Under the pieces are notes generated by a model, which saw only the letters and a list, made by a program, of their open reading frames with translations, did no database searches and had not been told where the DNA came from. A program made the translations under genes and the position numbers. From contig OY781533.1 of the NCBI GenBank assembly GCA_963677015.1, positions 372,001-436,000 on the forward strand: 64,000 nucleotides of DNA, in the 5' to 3' direction. Below, in pieces: positions 42,690 through 51,349 of the stretch; the stretch's first letter is position 1; each line of letters opens with the position of its first letter. This stretch comes from G963556115 sp963677015. GTDB lineage: Bacteria > Planctomycetota > SZUA-567.

Positions 42690-44188
42690 TTGTTGAACTC
42701 CCTAATGCAGGCGCGCACGCCTTTACTGCGAATTTCCTCAAGATAATCGGTGACTTCACTGTGCAGTGTCGGTATCTGAGTCAGATCCTCACTCCAGAAG
42801 GAACGTTTGCTGAGGATTATTCTGGTTACTTCCTCCAGGTCTTTGTTTTTATAGGCTTCTTCAAAGAATGAGGTTACTTTTTCACTGTCATTTATCAGGT
42901 ATTCCTTACCGTCAACAGTACCGACAAATTCTCCTGAATCTTTACGTTTGCCGTTATAAAAAGCAATAAGAGCGGCGAGTGAGAAGGCCATGCGTTTAGG
43001 AGTCAGCCCTTCTTTCATAATGTAGGCAAGCAGTGACGGAAGCACTCTGACCTTCCACTTGGCAACTGAATTCAATGAGATGGTAAGGAGTTCATGGCGT
43101 ATAAACGGATTTGAAAAACGTTCAAGAATAGCTTCAGCGTAAGGAACCTTAGATTCTGCCGGCAGATCGAGTATGGGTACAATCTCCTTGAGCAGCATGT
43201 CTTTGAGAAAGGCTGAAAAATCGGGATCAGCCAGCATCTCTCCTACTGTCTGCAGTCCCGCCAGATGCGCGCCAAGTACATTACCGGTATGGGCTCCGTT
43301 GAGAACCGCTACTTTGCGGGTCCGATATGGCTGCATGTCATTGGTGAAGACAACATTGAGTCCGGCTTCAATAAACGGCAGACGCTTCTGAATAGTTTTG
43401 TCGGCACCTTCTACTACCAGCAGGTGAAATATTTCTCCAGTATCAACAAGATTATCTTTGTAACCCAGTTCCGCGGTTATTTCTTCAATATCATCTCGAG
43501 GATATCCGGGAACAATACGGTCTACGAGTGTACTGAGGAAGGTGTTTGCTTCTTCAATCCAAGTGGTAAATGCTGGATCAAGTTTCCATTCTTCGGCGTG
43601 CTCCAGAATGCATTCTTTGAGGCGGCTGCCGTTGTAATTAATAAGTTCGCACGGCATAATGATCATGCCTTTGTCCTCAGCTCCCTTGAAATGTGAGAAG
43701 CGTTTGTAAAGCCAGCTGGTAAGTTTTGCCGGGAAGGAATCAGGGCAGGAGTATGGTGTAAAAGCACCTTCCTTATATTCTATACCGGCTTCAGTGGTGT
43801 TTGAAATTATAAGTTCCAGATCGGGATTTTCCGCGGTCTTGAGATAGTCATCCCAAGCGCTGTAAGGATTGATGGCACGTGAAATAGAGGTGATTATTTT
43901 TTTCTTTTCAATTGTATGGCCGTTTTCAATGCCTCTGAGGTAGAGTGTGTAGAGTCCATCCTGTTCATTGAGCATCTCTATCAGACCGTTCGGCAGTGGC
44001 TGTACGACGACAACCCGACCGTTGAAAAGCCCCTTCGCGTTCATTTCATCTATCATCCAGTCCGCAAAGGCCCGGAGAAAGTTTCCTTCTCCGAATTGAA
44101 GTACTTTTTCCGGGAGGTTCTGGTATGAACGGTTAAAATCTATCTGCGGCTCATCAGAAGTGATGAGCTCATTGCTGAGTGCTTTCAT
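42686..44188 (-). CDS. uxaB: Tagaturonate reductase
   Basis: UxaB reduces D-tagaturonate to D-altronate with NADH. It is a polyol-type long-chain dehydrogenase: VLQFGEGNFLRAFADWMID near the N-terminus, ISNTTEAGI, the catalytic-region NDMQPYRTRKVAVLNGAHT and FSNPFIRHELLTISLNSVAKWKVRVLPS. The length (500) is close to E. coli UxaB. It lies between the URO-D-like gene (44 bases upstream) and uxaA (overlapping). The tagaturonate assignment, rather than fructuronate reductase (UxuB), rests on the uxaA neighbour. Confidence 0.92.
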   Translation of the reverse strand: MKALSNELITSDEPQIDFNRSYQNLPEKVLQFGEGNFLRAFADWMIDEMNAKGLFNGRVVVVQPLPNGLIEMLNEQDGLYTLYLRGIENGHTIEKKKIITSISRAINPYSAWDDYLKTAENPDLELIISNTTEAGIEYKEGAFTPYSCPDSFPAKLTSWLYKRFSHFKGAEDKGMIIMPCELINYNGSRLKECILEHAEEWKLDPAFTTWIEEANTFLSTLVDRIVPGYPRDDIEEITAELGYKDNLVDTGEIFHLLVVEGADKTIQKRLPFIEAGLNVVFTNDMQPYRTRKVAVLNGAHTGNVLGAHLAGLQTVGEMLADPDFSAFLKDMLLKEIVPILDLPAESKVPYAEAILERFSNPFIRHELLTISLNSVAKWKVRVLPSLLAYIMKEGLTPKRMAFSLAALIAFYNGKRKDSGEFVGTVDGKEYLINDSEKVTSFFEEAYKNKDLEEVTRIILSKRSFWSEDLTQIPTLHSEVTDYLEEIRSKGVRACIREFNK

Positions 44189-44232
44189 TATTTCTCTCCT
44201 TGGTGAAAAATATGACTTTTAGGTGTTTTAAT

Positions 44233-45282
44233 TTAAATATCAATGCTGTCGCAAATTTTAAGGAAAAGACTGATTCTCTCATCACTTATTGAATCATCAA
44301 TTCCAACGCAGGAGACAGAGAGTTGTTTCTGCTCGTTGTATCCGTCCCGTACAAGGTTATTTACCAGTGCTTCCAATTCCCGTTCACTAGAATTCTGCAG
44401 GGCGACCGGGCTGACTCTGAGATTCAGGAAGGTGGCCGGGAAGACTTCGCGGATCTTTGTTACCTCTGAACCAGCTCCTACTTCAAGAAAGTCTATATTC
44501 GGGACCTTGCTGTAACCGTTGATCACATGTTCCATAGTTGCGCCGCAGTGGTGAATGCCGTAACTTTTAAATTCTTTTGCCAGTTCAATATCGTACTGCA
44601 ATAGAAATTCTTCATAGAGAGCGTTAGGAATCATCTCACAGGAGCAGTTCGAGGTCAGGTAGGTTTCAGGATGTGACCGGCCGATTATGGCGGTGACTCC
44701 TTCGGATATGCTGCTGCTGAATTCTTTGAGACGTTTACCTGTATCCTTGAGACAGTCGGTGATAGCGCGTAATAATAAATGCAGTGATTCCGGATCGTCA
44801 TAGTAGGCTAGCATAAGATCCTGACCTAATATATCCATGGCGATATTCTGTACCCCCATAAGGTTGATATATGATTCGACCGTTCCGTATTCCTGTTTGA
44901 GAAATGCCAGTTGTTTTTCTACCTTCTGCCAGACCTTTGAATTTCCCAGACCGGTATATACCGGGTTATCTGCAATATCTTCGAGTTCATAATTCAGCGG
45001 AACTACCACCGGTGAATTATCCGGGGCGTACTGGATGGTACAGCCGAGTATCTCAGAATGCAGGTAGCCCGCAGCCAGCAGATTGGTTCCGAGTAGAGGT
45101 CGGGGTTCAGGATTTTCTTCACCCAGGCCAAAAGAGCCGAAGCGGGTGAAGAGGGTCTTGCGCATTGTAATATCGTAATCAATGCGGGTGCGCGGATCAT
45201 CAAAGAATGATTTACTGAAATCGATCCCTGCATTTTTATGCCACCATTTTGGGTGAAAGGTTATATCATAATTGATTTTCAT
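44233..45282 (-). CDS. Uroporphyrinogen decarboxylase-family protein in sugar operon
   Basis: The 349-residue protein is of URO-D fold: FHPKWWHKNAGIDF at the start, then SYINLMGVQNIAMDILGQD, the GRSHPETYLTSNCSCEMI block and HHCGATMEHVINGYSKVPNIDFLEVG. The last resembles the HTCG region of URO-D/MtaA enzymes, with Cys and His that can bind zinc. It lacks the normal hemE context and lies between dctM and uxaB. Family members of this sort are frequent in carbohydrate clusters with no known reaction. A corrinoid methyltransferase-like or an isomerase/decarboxylase role are both possible; neither can be shown. Confidence 0.82.
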   Translation of the reverse strand: MKINYDITFHPKWWHKNAGIDFSKSFFDDPRTRIDYDITMRKTLFTRFGSFGLGEENPEPRPLLGTNLLAAGYLHSEILGCTIQYAPDNSPVVVPLNYELEDIADNPVYTGLGNSKVWQKVEKQLAFLKQEYGTVESYINLMGVQNIAMDILGQDLMLAYYDDPESLHLLLRAITDCLKDTGKRLKEFSSSISEGVTAIIGRSHPETYLTSNCSCEMIPNALYEEFLLQYDIELAKEFKSYGIHHCGATMEHVINGYSKVPNIDFLEVGAGSEVTKIREVFPATFLNLRVSPVALQNSSERELEALVNNLVRDGYNEQKQLSVSCVGIDDSISDERISLFLKICDSIDI

Positions 45283-45309
45283 TATCTTGATCTCATAAAG
45301 TTATTGTAA

Positions 45310-46605
45310 TTAGGGCATAATCCAGTTTGGAATGCTCATTACAACCGCTGGGAAATAGGTTATCAGAACGAGTACTCCCAACATTACCGCGTAGAAAGGC
45401 AGCATGGTCTTGGATAAACGTTCTATCTTTACTCCGGATATAGCGCTGCCGATAAAAAGTGTACTGCCGACAGGAGGAGTTATAAGACCTATACCCAGAT
45501 TCAGGATCATTACTACTCCGAAATGAACCGGGTCAATACCGACATGTATGGCGACTGGAAGCAGAATAGGAGTTGCGATCAGAATGATAGACGCCATATC
45601 CATAATCATGCCTAAAATCAGCATCATGATGTTGAGCAGGACCAGAATCATTATCTTGCTCTGAGTTACTGCCAGGATAAAGTTCGCTACAATTTCAGGA
45701 ACTTTGAGAAAGGTCAGGATCCAGCCGAAAGCGGCAGAGGTTGAAATCAGAATAAGTACGATGGAGAGTGTTTTTATTGATCTTCCCAGAATATTCCAGA
45801 ATTCAGAGATTGGAATTTCACGGTAGACGAAAAAGGTTATAATGAAGGAATAGACAACCGCTATCGCTGCAGACTCGGTGGCGGTAAATACACCGCCGAT
45901 AACTCCGACTACTACAATGATAACAGTAAAGAGCCCGAGGAAAGAATCAAGAAACGCCTTGAAAACATTTTTCCAGCTGAAACTGTCACCCTTGGGGTAT
46001 TCTTTTTTAACCGATACATAAAAGCTGTAGATCATCAGAGCCACGCCCAGCACTATACCGGGTATCATGCCGGCAAGAAAGAGTTTGCCGATAGAGACAC
46101 TGCCGGCAACCATGGCAAAGATAACCATGTTGTGGCTTGGCGGTATTAGAATTCCCTGAACCGAGCTGGCCATGGTAACGTTGGTGGCGAACTCCGGGTC
46201 ATAGCCCTGCTTTTTCATCATTGGAATGAGGATTGAACCGATAGAGGCGGTATCCGCTGCGGATGAACCTGAGATACCCCCGAAGAACATTGAGGCCATG
46301 ATATTAACCATCGCCAGGCCGCCTCTTATCCAGCCGACAAGGGCATTGGACAGGTGAATAAGACGGTTTGATATTCCTCCTGCTCCCATTATTTCACCGG
46401 CGAGTATAAAGAAGGGCACAGCCATAAGTGTAAATTTATTGATGCCGCCTACCATGTTCTGTACTATCTGCATTACCGGCAGACCAATGTATAAAATTGT
46501 AATCAGTGATGATATCCCGATTGCAAAGGCAATTGGGAAGCGCAGGCAGATCATTATCAGGAATGACCCGATAAGAAGTGTTGCCGCTATTGCTTCTGGA
46601 CTCAT
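45310..46605 (-). CDS. dctM: TRAP transporter large membrane subunit
   Basis: DctM is the ion-coupled transport channel of a TRAP uptake system. The 431 residues have about 11-12 transmembrane helices and the family landmarks IGLPVMQIVQNMVGGINKF, AVPFFILAGEIMGAGGIS, FFGGISGSSAADTASIGSI, PPSHNMVIFAMV and ITPPVGSTLFIGSAI. The start codon overlaps the dctQ stop (TAATG). Context indicates uptake of a hexuronate or a related acidic sugar. Confidence 0.95.
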   Translation of the reverse strand: MSPEAIAATLLIGSFLIMICLRFPIAFAIGISSLITILYIGLPVMQIVQNMVGGINKFTLMAVPFFILAGEIMGAGGISNRLIHLSNALVGWIRGGLAMVNIMASMFFGGISGSSAADTASIGSILIPMMKKQGYDPEFATNVTMASSVQGILIPPSHNMVIFAMVAGSVSIGKLFLAGMIPGIVLGVALMIYSFYVSVKKEYPKGDSFSWKNVFKAFLDSFLGLFTVIIVVVGVIGGVFTATESAAIAVVYSFIITFFVYREIPISEFWNILGRSIKTLSIVLILISTSAAFGWILTFLKVPEIVANFILAVTQSKIMILVLLNIMMLILGMIMDMASIILIATPILLPVAIHVGIDPVHFGVVMILNLGIGLITPPVGSTLFIGSAISGVKIERLSKTMLPFYAVMLGVLVLITYFPAVVMSIPNWIMP

Positions 46606-47147
46606 TATAATCTCTCCCTCGCTGCTTGTTTTCCGGATAACCGGTTATTTTCTTCGTCAATTTCCGCTTTACTCTTGGTTCTCGCTATCAGACCGAGAGC
46701 CTCAAGAAATTTTTCTGATACCATCAGTATTATTGCAACTCCGGAAACTGGTACCGCCAGATAGAGCCAGGTTGTCTTGATCTGGAGTCCAGTCATTTTA
46801 CTCAGTCTCATAATGTAGGCGAACTTTATGCCTTCTACTACCATGAAGAGTGCAAAAATACAGATTACAATCAGAGCGATAATCTTCAGTACGCTTACCC
46901 ATTTTTTAGGTACTAAAAATTCAATTATTGTCATTTTCATGTGTGAGTCGTCACGTATGGCCAGAGCCGCGCTTATAAGCGCCATATACGTAATACTCAT
47001 AAGTACTATTTCCTCACCCCATACCGGCTGTGAGTGGAGTATAAAACGTCCGAACACCAGATAAGCTGTTACTACAACGGTCACGATGAAGAGTAATTTG
47101 CAAAGGGTTAGAAAGAAAAGGTATACATAGTCATAAAATTTTTTCAT
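46605..47147 (-). CDS. dctQ: TRAP transporter small membrane subunit
   Basis: The protein has four predicted transmembrane helices in the DctQ pattern (YVYLFFLTLCKLLFIVTVVV, then FILHSQPVWGEEIVLMSITYMAL and RDDSHMKMTIIEF). A longer frame reaches 47210, but the start at 47147 (MKKFYDY) gives a normal 180-residue protein with a GAGAAA purine patch upstream. A hairpin lies between this gene and dctP. Confidence 0.9.
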   Translation of the reverse strand: MKKFYDYVYLFFLTLCKLLFIVTVVVTAYLVFGRFILHSQPVWGEEIVLMSITYMALISAALAIRDDSHMKMTIIEFLVPKKWVSVLKIIALIVICIFALFMVVEGIKFAYIMRLSKMTGLQIKTTWLYLAVPVSGVAIILMVSEKFLEALGLIARTKSKAEIDEENNRLSGKQAARERL

Positions 47148-47187
47148 TGTATTTCTCGTTATTGTGTCTATTTGTCTGTTACTTAAT

Positions 47188-47215
47188 GATGGGTGCCAAA
47201 GAAGTGACACCCATC
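47188..47215 (-). other. Intercistronic hairpin between dctP and dctQ
   Basis: GATGGGTG (47188-47195) pairs with CACCCATC (47208-47215). In the minus direction no T-run follows, so it more likely protects the 3' end of dctP mRNA and makes the binding protein more abundant than the membrane subunits. Confidence 0.6.
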
Positions 47216-47251
47216 GTGTTTTTTGTGTAAGTTTATAAGTGGTGAGTTTTG

Positions 47252-48247
47252 TTATTTTGCTTTGATGGCAGCAAGTTCATCCTTGAGGCCTTCTGTGTAC
47301 TTGGCTATAACCGGTGCAGTAGCATCCTGCCAAGGTTTTGCATCTTTGACTTCGATTACAGTGGCAACCTTCTTGATGTTGGCGATAGTCTCTTTGTCAA
47401 TCTTGGCAGCATTCTCTTTGCAGAAAGCCTGGGTGTCCATGCCGGCTTCGGTTATAACCTTCTGCTGAGCTGGTGAAAGGCGGTTCCAGACGGCATCAGA
47501 CATGAGTACGATACCTGGGCTGTAGGTGTGACCATCAAGAATGTAGTATGGAGCAACTTCATAGAATTTGTTATTGTAGTAACCGGCGTATGGCTGTTCC
47601 GCGCCGTCAACTACGCCTGTCTGGAGTGAGCTGTAAAGTTCGGCCCAGTCGATTGGAGTTGGTTCAATGCCGAGGGCTTTAACGGTTTCACTCATGATTT
47701 CGGTCTTTGGAACGCGCATCTTGAGACCTTTAAAGCTGGTGATGTCTTTGACAGGTTTGGTGGTGAAGAAGTGTCTTGCGCCTTCTTCAGTATAGTAAAG
47801 GCCGCGTAAGCCGGTGCCCTTTTCTACAGGTTCTTTGAGGAATGAGGTGCCGATATCGCTCTCCAGTACATTCCAGAGGTGCTCGCGGTCACGGAAGGTA
47901 TAAGGCATGCCGAAGAGGTTGAGCTTTTCGCAGCCGTAGTCTATAAGAGCGTTGGTGTTGCCGCGGAAAATATCACAGGAGCCGCCACCGATTTGCATAG
48001 CCTGCAGGCATTCTTTTTCACTACCAAGCATTCCAGATGTATAAACTTTGATGGTCATCTTGCCGCCGCTGAGTTCCTTGACCTTGTCAGCGAAATGGTG
48101 CGCGACAATACCCATTGGATGGGCATCAGGGTTTAGTTCTGCATAGGAAAGGGTGATCTCACCAATGTCATCTTCGGCCTGTACCGGAGTATTGGAAAGC
48201 GTTACTGTCATAAGTAGTGCCAGCACTGCTAGTAAAAAAGTTTTCAT
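47252..48247 (-). CDS. dctP: TRAP transporter periplasmic solute-binding protein
   Basis: DctP captures substrate in the periplasm. From ATG 48247 (AGGAG upstream) there are 331 residues with a signal peptide KTFLLAVLALLMTVTL ending near VQA. The family features are HHFADKVKELSGGKMTIKVY, SGMLGSEKECLQAMQIGG, LKMRVPKTEIMSETVKALG with the conserved carboxylate-binding Arg, and SLQTGVVDGAEQPYAGYYNNKFYEVA. It is the first gene of dctPQM-(URO-D-like)-uxaB-uxaA, which predicts an acidic sugar ligand. Confidence 0.95.
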   Translation of the reverse strand: MKTFLLAVLALLMTVTLSNTPVQAEDDIGEITLSYAELNPDAHPMGIVAHHFADKVKELSGGKMTIKVYTSGMLGSEKECLQAMQIGGGSCDIFRGNTNALIDYGCEKLNLFGMPYTFRDREHLWNVLESDIGTSFLKEPVEKGTGLRGLYYTEEGARHFFTTKPVKDITSFKGLKMRVPKTEIMSETVKALGIEPTPIDWAELYSSLQTGVVDGAEQPYAGYYNNKFYEVAPYYILDGHTYSPGIVLMSDAVWNRLSPAQQKVITEAGMDTQAFCKENAAKIDKETIANIKKVATVIEVKDAKPWQDATAPVIAKYTEGLKDELAAIKAK

Positions 48248-48280
48248 TTCTCTGTTCTCCTGTAAATGAAGCAAAAATTA

Positions 48281-48294
48281 TGTAAGCTCTTACA
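48281..48294. promoter_or_regulatory. LacI-family operator, proximal copy
   Basis: TGTAAGCTCTTACA has perfect 6-bp arms TGTAAG/CTTACA around CT and lies 34 bases upstream of the dctP start, in the transcribed leader. The consensus style (TGTAAxCxxTTACA) fits GalR/LacI operators. Confidence 0.8.
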
Positions 48295-48373
48295 TTTTGA
48301 GCAAAAAATTTTTAATTTGTTTACTTTTGATTTGCATTTTATATGTGGAAATCCGCGAAATACTACTGAGTTT

Positions 48374-48401
48374 AGTATAATTCATGAATTTTCTTAGTCA
48401 A
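48374..48401 (-). promoter_or_regulatory. Promoter of the dctP-uxaA operon
   Basis: On the minus strand TTGACT (48401-48396), 16-base spacer, TATACT (48379-48374). It lies between the two operators: 9 bp separate the -35 from the distal operator and about 80 bp separate the -10 from the proximal one. Confidence 0.8.
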
Positions 48402-48410
48402 ATTAATTTT

Positions 48411-48424
48411 TGTAAGCTCTTACA
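48411..48424. promoter_or_regulatory. LacI-family operator, distal copy
   Basis: This is a second exact TGTAAGCTCTTACA, 130 bp from the first, just upstream of the -35 box of the dctP promoter. Repressor bound to both sites would loop out the promoter. Confidence 0.8.
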
Positions 48425-48637
48425 TTTTTTTGTTATTTTTTTCTCGCTTTACTACTTTGATGTGCTATTATTAATGATATAATAATTCATGAATAAATTT
48501 TGTTTCGGGCTATGTATCGGAAAAATAAGGGGTTTAGCTGATTGTGCTGTCTCGCATGCGAATAATTTTTCGCATGACTGGATTGGTATATATCGCTTTC
48601 GGGTTGAGTTTTAAGCTACGTTCATAAAGAGTGATTG

Positions 48638-49633
48638 ATGAATATTTATGATATTGCAAATAAAGCCGGTGTCTCGATTGCTACGGTTTCGAGGATTTTA
48701 AATAATAAGGGTAATGTCCGTAAGGCAACTGAGCAGAAGGTGCTGGCGGTTATGGAGGAATTGGGATATACTCCCAATGTCTTCGCCCGAGCTTTGGGGT
48801 TGAATTCAATCAAAGCGGTCGGGGTTCTATGCTCGGATGTCTCTGATATCTTTTATGCGAAAGCGGTATCAGTTATCGAGAGTGAACTGCGTGAGCAGGG
48901 ATATGATGCGACCTTGTATTGTACCGGGCATAATATTGAAGATAAGAAATGGGCTTTGAGCTCGCTTCTGGCTAAAAAGGTAGATGCGATAATTCTGGTA
49001 GGTTCTGTCTTTCAGGACCGTAAAGATAATTCGCATATTAAAGAGGCTGCCAAGAATGTGCCGGTAGTGATAATAAATGGTGAGTTCGAATTTGATAATA
49101 CCTACTCGATTTATTGTGCTGAGGCGAAGGCGGTTGAGGATGTCGTTGATCTGCTGGTAGAACGCGGTCGGAAGAGTTTTCTGTATATGTATGATATTGA
49201 TTCTTTCAGCGGGGATAAAAAGCGTAATGGCTTTCTCGCTGGCCTGAAAAAGAATGGGGTTAAGTTTAATAAGAAACGAATTCTGAAATGTGAGCGCAAT
49301 TTTGAAAGTTATAAAACTGCGGTGTTCAAAGCTCTGGATAGCGGAATTAAGTTTGATGCGATTGTCTGTTCGGAAGATATGCTCGCTGTTGGCGCGATAA
49401 AAGCGCTGGCTGAGCGAAAACTGTCTGTTCCAGATGAGGTAGCTGTTGTAGGGTGTAATAATTCAATTCTGGCAGAATCAGCAACACCGACAATAACCTC
49501 CATAGATAATAAGGTTGAGGCTCTTTGTGTTGATACGGTTCGTACGCTTCTTGATGTCTTTGACGGGAAGGATGTCAGCCATATAAAAAAGATTTATGCA
49601 AACATTGTAGGGCGTGAGTCATTTATTATCTGA
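48638..49633 (+). CDS. LacI-family regulator of the dct-uxaBA operon
   Basis: The 331-residue protein has an N-terminal LacI HTH (IYDIANKAGVSIATVSRILNN) with hinge helix region (PNVFARALGLNSIKAVGVL) and a periplasmic-binding-like effector domain (AIVCSEDMLAVGAIKAL, VAVVGCNNS). It is divergent from dctP, and the paired TGTAAG-type operators lie between them. It is therefore the likely repressor of that operon and perhaps of itself. The effector is presumably a hexuronate-derived metabolite. The ATG at 48638 is preferred over TTG 48635. Confidence 0.92.
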   Translation: MNIYDIANKAGVSIATVSRILNNKGNVRKATEQKVLAVMEELGYTPNVFARALGLNSIKAVGVLCSDVSDIFYAKAVSVIESELREQGYDATLYCTGHNIEDKKWALSSLLAKKVDAIILVGSVFQDRKDNSHIKEAAKNVPVVIINGEFEFDNTYSIYCAEAKAVEDVVDLLVERGRKSFLYMYDIDSFSGDKKRNGFLAGLKKNGVKFNKKRILKCERNFESYKTAVFKALDSGIKFDAIVCSEDMLAVGAIKALAERKLSVPDEVAVVGCNNSILAESATPTITSIDNKVEALCVDTVRTLLDVFDGKDVSHIKKIYANIVGRESFII

Positions 49634-49634
49634 T

Positions 49635-49668
49635 AAAAGAACGCTGATCTTTTGCTCAGCGTTCTTTT
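49635..49668. terminator. Bidirectional terminator
   Basis: AAAAGAACGCTGA (49635-49647) pairs with TCAGCGTTCTTTT (49656-49668). A- and T-flanks allow function for both the LacI gene and the minus-strand uxaC gene. Confidence 0.92.
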
Positions 49669-49724
49669 ATTGTGTCATATACAAAATATTCTTTAAAACT
49701 ATAATATATCAGCTCTGAATCTGG

Positions 49725-51125
49725 TTAGAACCCGAAGTAGCTCGAAGCGTTGTTATAGGAAATATCCTGAACCATTTTACCGACAAGAGCATAATCTTCG
49801 GGGATCATTCCTGACTCCATATCCTTACCCAGAATATTACAGAGAATTCTGCGGAAGTAATCGTGACGGGTATAACTGAGGAAAGAGCGTGAGTCTGTGA
49901 GCATGCCTACAAATCGTGAAAGCAGACCAAGCTGTGAGAGTGATTCTATCTGTCTGGTCATGCCGTCCATCTGATCCAAAAACCACCAGCCGCTGCCGAA
50001 CTGCATCTTTCCTGGTACACTACCGTCCTGGAAGTTGCCGAGCATGGTTGCCAGAAGTTCGTTATCACGCGGATTTAAATTGTACAGTATGGTCTTGGCC
50101 AGTGACTTTTCGCTGTCGAGCCGGTTAAGCAGTTTTGCCAGCGGCGCGGCAATCGGTTCATCACCTATGGAGTCAAAGCCGGTATCCGGACCGAGGAGTT
50201 CCAGGAATCTGGTGTTATTGTTACGCTGTGCTCCGAAATGGAACTGCTGCGTCCAGTTCTTTTCATGATCCATCTTTCCAAAATAGTAAAGCATTGCGGA
50301 TTTGAACTGTAACTGTTCTGTGAGTGATATTTCTCTGCCGGCACGTAAACTATTGAATATAGAATTAATTTCTGTGTCGGTATAGTCTTCTGCGTAAGCG
50401 GTATTGATACCGTGGTCTGACAGTCTGCAGCCAACACTGTGGAAGAAGTCGTGGCGTTTTTTCAAGGCGTCGAGATAAGCAGTGAAATCTGATATCGCAG
50501 TTTCAGAAGCTGCTTCCAAGCCATCTATCCAGGAGTTAAAGGATTCAACATTCTCTACTGCCATGCCTTTATCCGGTCTCCAGGTAGGAAGAACTTTGAT
50601 GTTAAAAGTGTTGTCTTCTCTGAGTGCCAGATGTGAAGCAAGGTCGTCGCAGGGGTCGTCGGTGGTGCAGACAAGCTCCACCTTGCTCATTTTCATCAGT
50701 CCTCGGGCGCTAAAGTCCGGCTCCTGCATACGTGAGACACCAGTTTCCCAGATTTCATCGGCGGTAGCAGCTGAAAGAAGTGTATCGCAATTGAAGTAGC
50801 GTTTCAATTCAAGATGCGTCCAGTGATAGAGCGGATTACGTAAAGTTGCCGGTACGGTTTCGGCCCATTTATCAAATTTTTCACGGTCAGTTGCGTCACC
50901 GGTGCAGAATTTTTCTGAAATGCCATTACTACGCATCGCCCGCCATTTATAATGATCGCCATAAAGCCATACCTGTGTCAGATTTTCCCATTTGAAATCG
51001 GTCTCTATCTGCTTGGGAATAAGATGGCAGTGGTAGTCGATAATAGGCATGTCTTTGGCATAATCATGATATAGCCGTTCAGCTGCAGCACAACTGAGGC
51101 AGAAATTCTCATTGATAAAGGGCAT
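49725..51125 (-). CDS. uxaC: Uronate isomerase
   Basis: UxaC interconverts glucuronate/fructuronate and galacturonate/tagaturonate, feeding UxaB. The amidohydrolase-like signatures are present: PIIDYHCHLIPKQI near the N-terminus, CTTDDPCDDLASH, SVGCRLSDHGI, QFHFGAQRNNNTRF, and GSGWWFLDQ. The C-terminal SFLSYTRHDYFRRILCNILG is diagnostic. Length (466) is normal. It is a single gene facing its own LacI-type regulator and an operator-overlapped promoter. Confidence 0.96.
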   Translation of the reverse strand: MPFINENFCLSCAAAERLYHDYAKDMPIIDYHCHLIPKQIETDFKWENLTQVWLYGDHYKWRAMRSNGISEKFCTGDATDREKFDKWAETVPATLRNPLYHWTHLELKRYFNCDTLLSAATADEIWETGVSRMQEPDFSARGLMKMSKVELVCTTDDPCDDLASHLALREDNTFNIKVLPTWRPDKGMAVENVESFNSWIDGLEAASETAISDFTAYLDALKKRHDFFHSVGCRLSDHGINTAYAEDYTDTEINSIFNSLRAGREISLTEQLQFKSAMLYYFGKMDHEKNWTQQFHFGAQRNNNTRFLELLGPDTGFDSIGDEPIAAPLAKLLNRLDSEKSLAKTILYNLNPRDNELLATMLGNFQDGSVPGKMQFGSGWWFLDQMDGMTRQIESLSQLGLLSRFVGMLTDSRSFLSYTRHDYFRRILCNILGKDMESGMIPEDYALVGKMVQDISYNNASSYFGF

Positions 51126-51158
51126 GATCTTCTCCTATAGTGAATATTATTAAAATAT

Positions 51159-51174
51159 ATGTCAACGTTGTCAT
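51159..51174. promoter_or_regulatory. LacI-family operator overlapping the uxaC promoter
   Basis: ATGTCAACGTTGTCAT has a perfect CAACGTTG core and ATG/CAT ends. Its last bases overlap the -10 box of the uxaC promoter, so bound repressor should block transcription. Confidence 0.75.
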
Positions 51175-51201
51175 AATACAGTATACATCCTGCTTAGTCA
51201 A
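51173..51201 (-). promoter_or_regulatory. uxaC promoter
   Basis: On the minus strand TTGACT (51201-51196), 17-base spacer, TATTAT (51178-51173), with the operator directly downstream. Confidence 0.8.
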
Positions 51202-51289
51202 ATAATTTATTCTTATTTTGAAATTATACTGGTACTGTAGGTTGGTCTGGTATACTATTGTATATGTTTACTGCTAGATATCTTATGAT

Positions 51290-51305
51290 ATGTCAACGTG
51301 GTCAT
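51290..51305. promoter_or_regulatory. LacI-family operator near the regulator gene
   Basis: ATGTCAACGTGGTCAT differs from the 51159 operator at one base and lies 131 bp from it, 45 bases ahead of the regulator start. Confidence 0.7.
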
Positions 51306-51349
51306 GTTTTAATAGTTACAGTGGGCAGAATATAAGTGCGGGAGGTATG

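Larger units (their letters stand above)
48248..48637. other. Regulatory region between dctP and its LacI-type regulator
   Basis: This 390-base divergent gap carries two identical operators (48281 and 48411) and the dctP promoter. The half nearest the regulator (48430-48630) has a GCATGCG/CGCATG inverted pair around 48554-48576 (CGCATGCGAATAATTTTTCGCATG) of unknown meaning. Confidence 0.6.
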
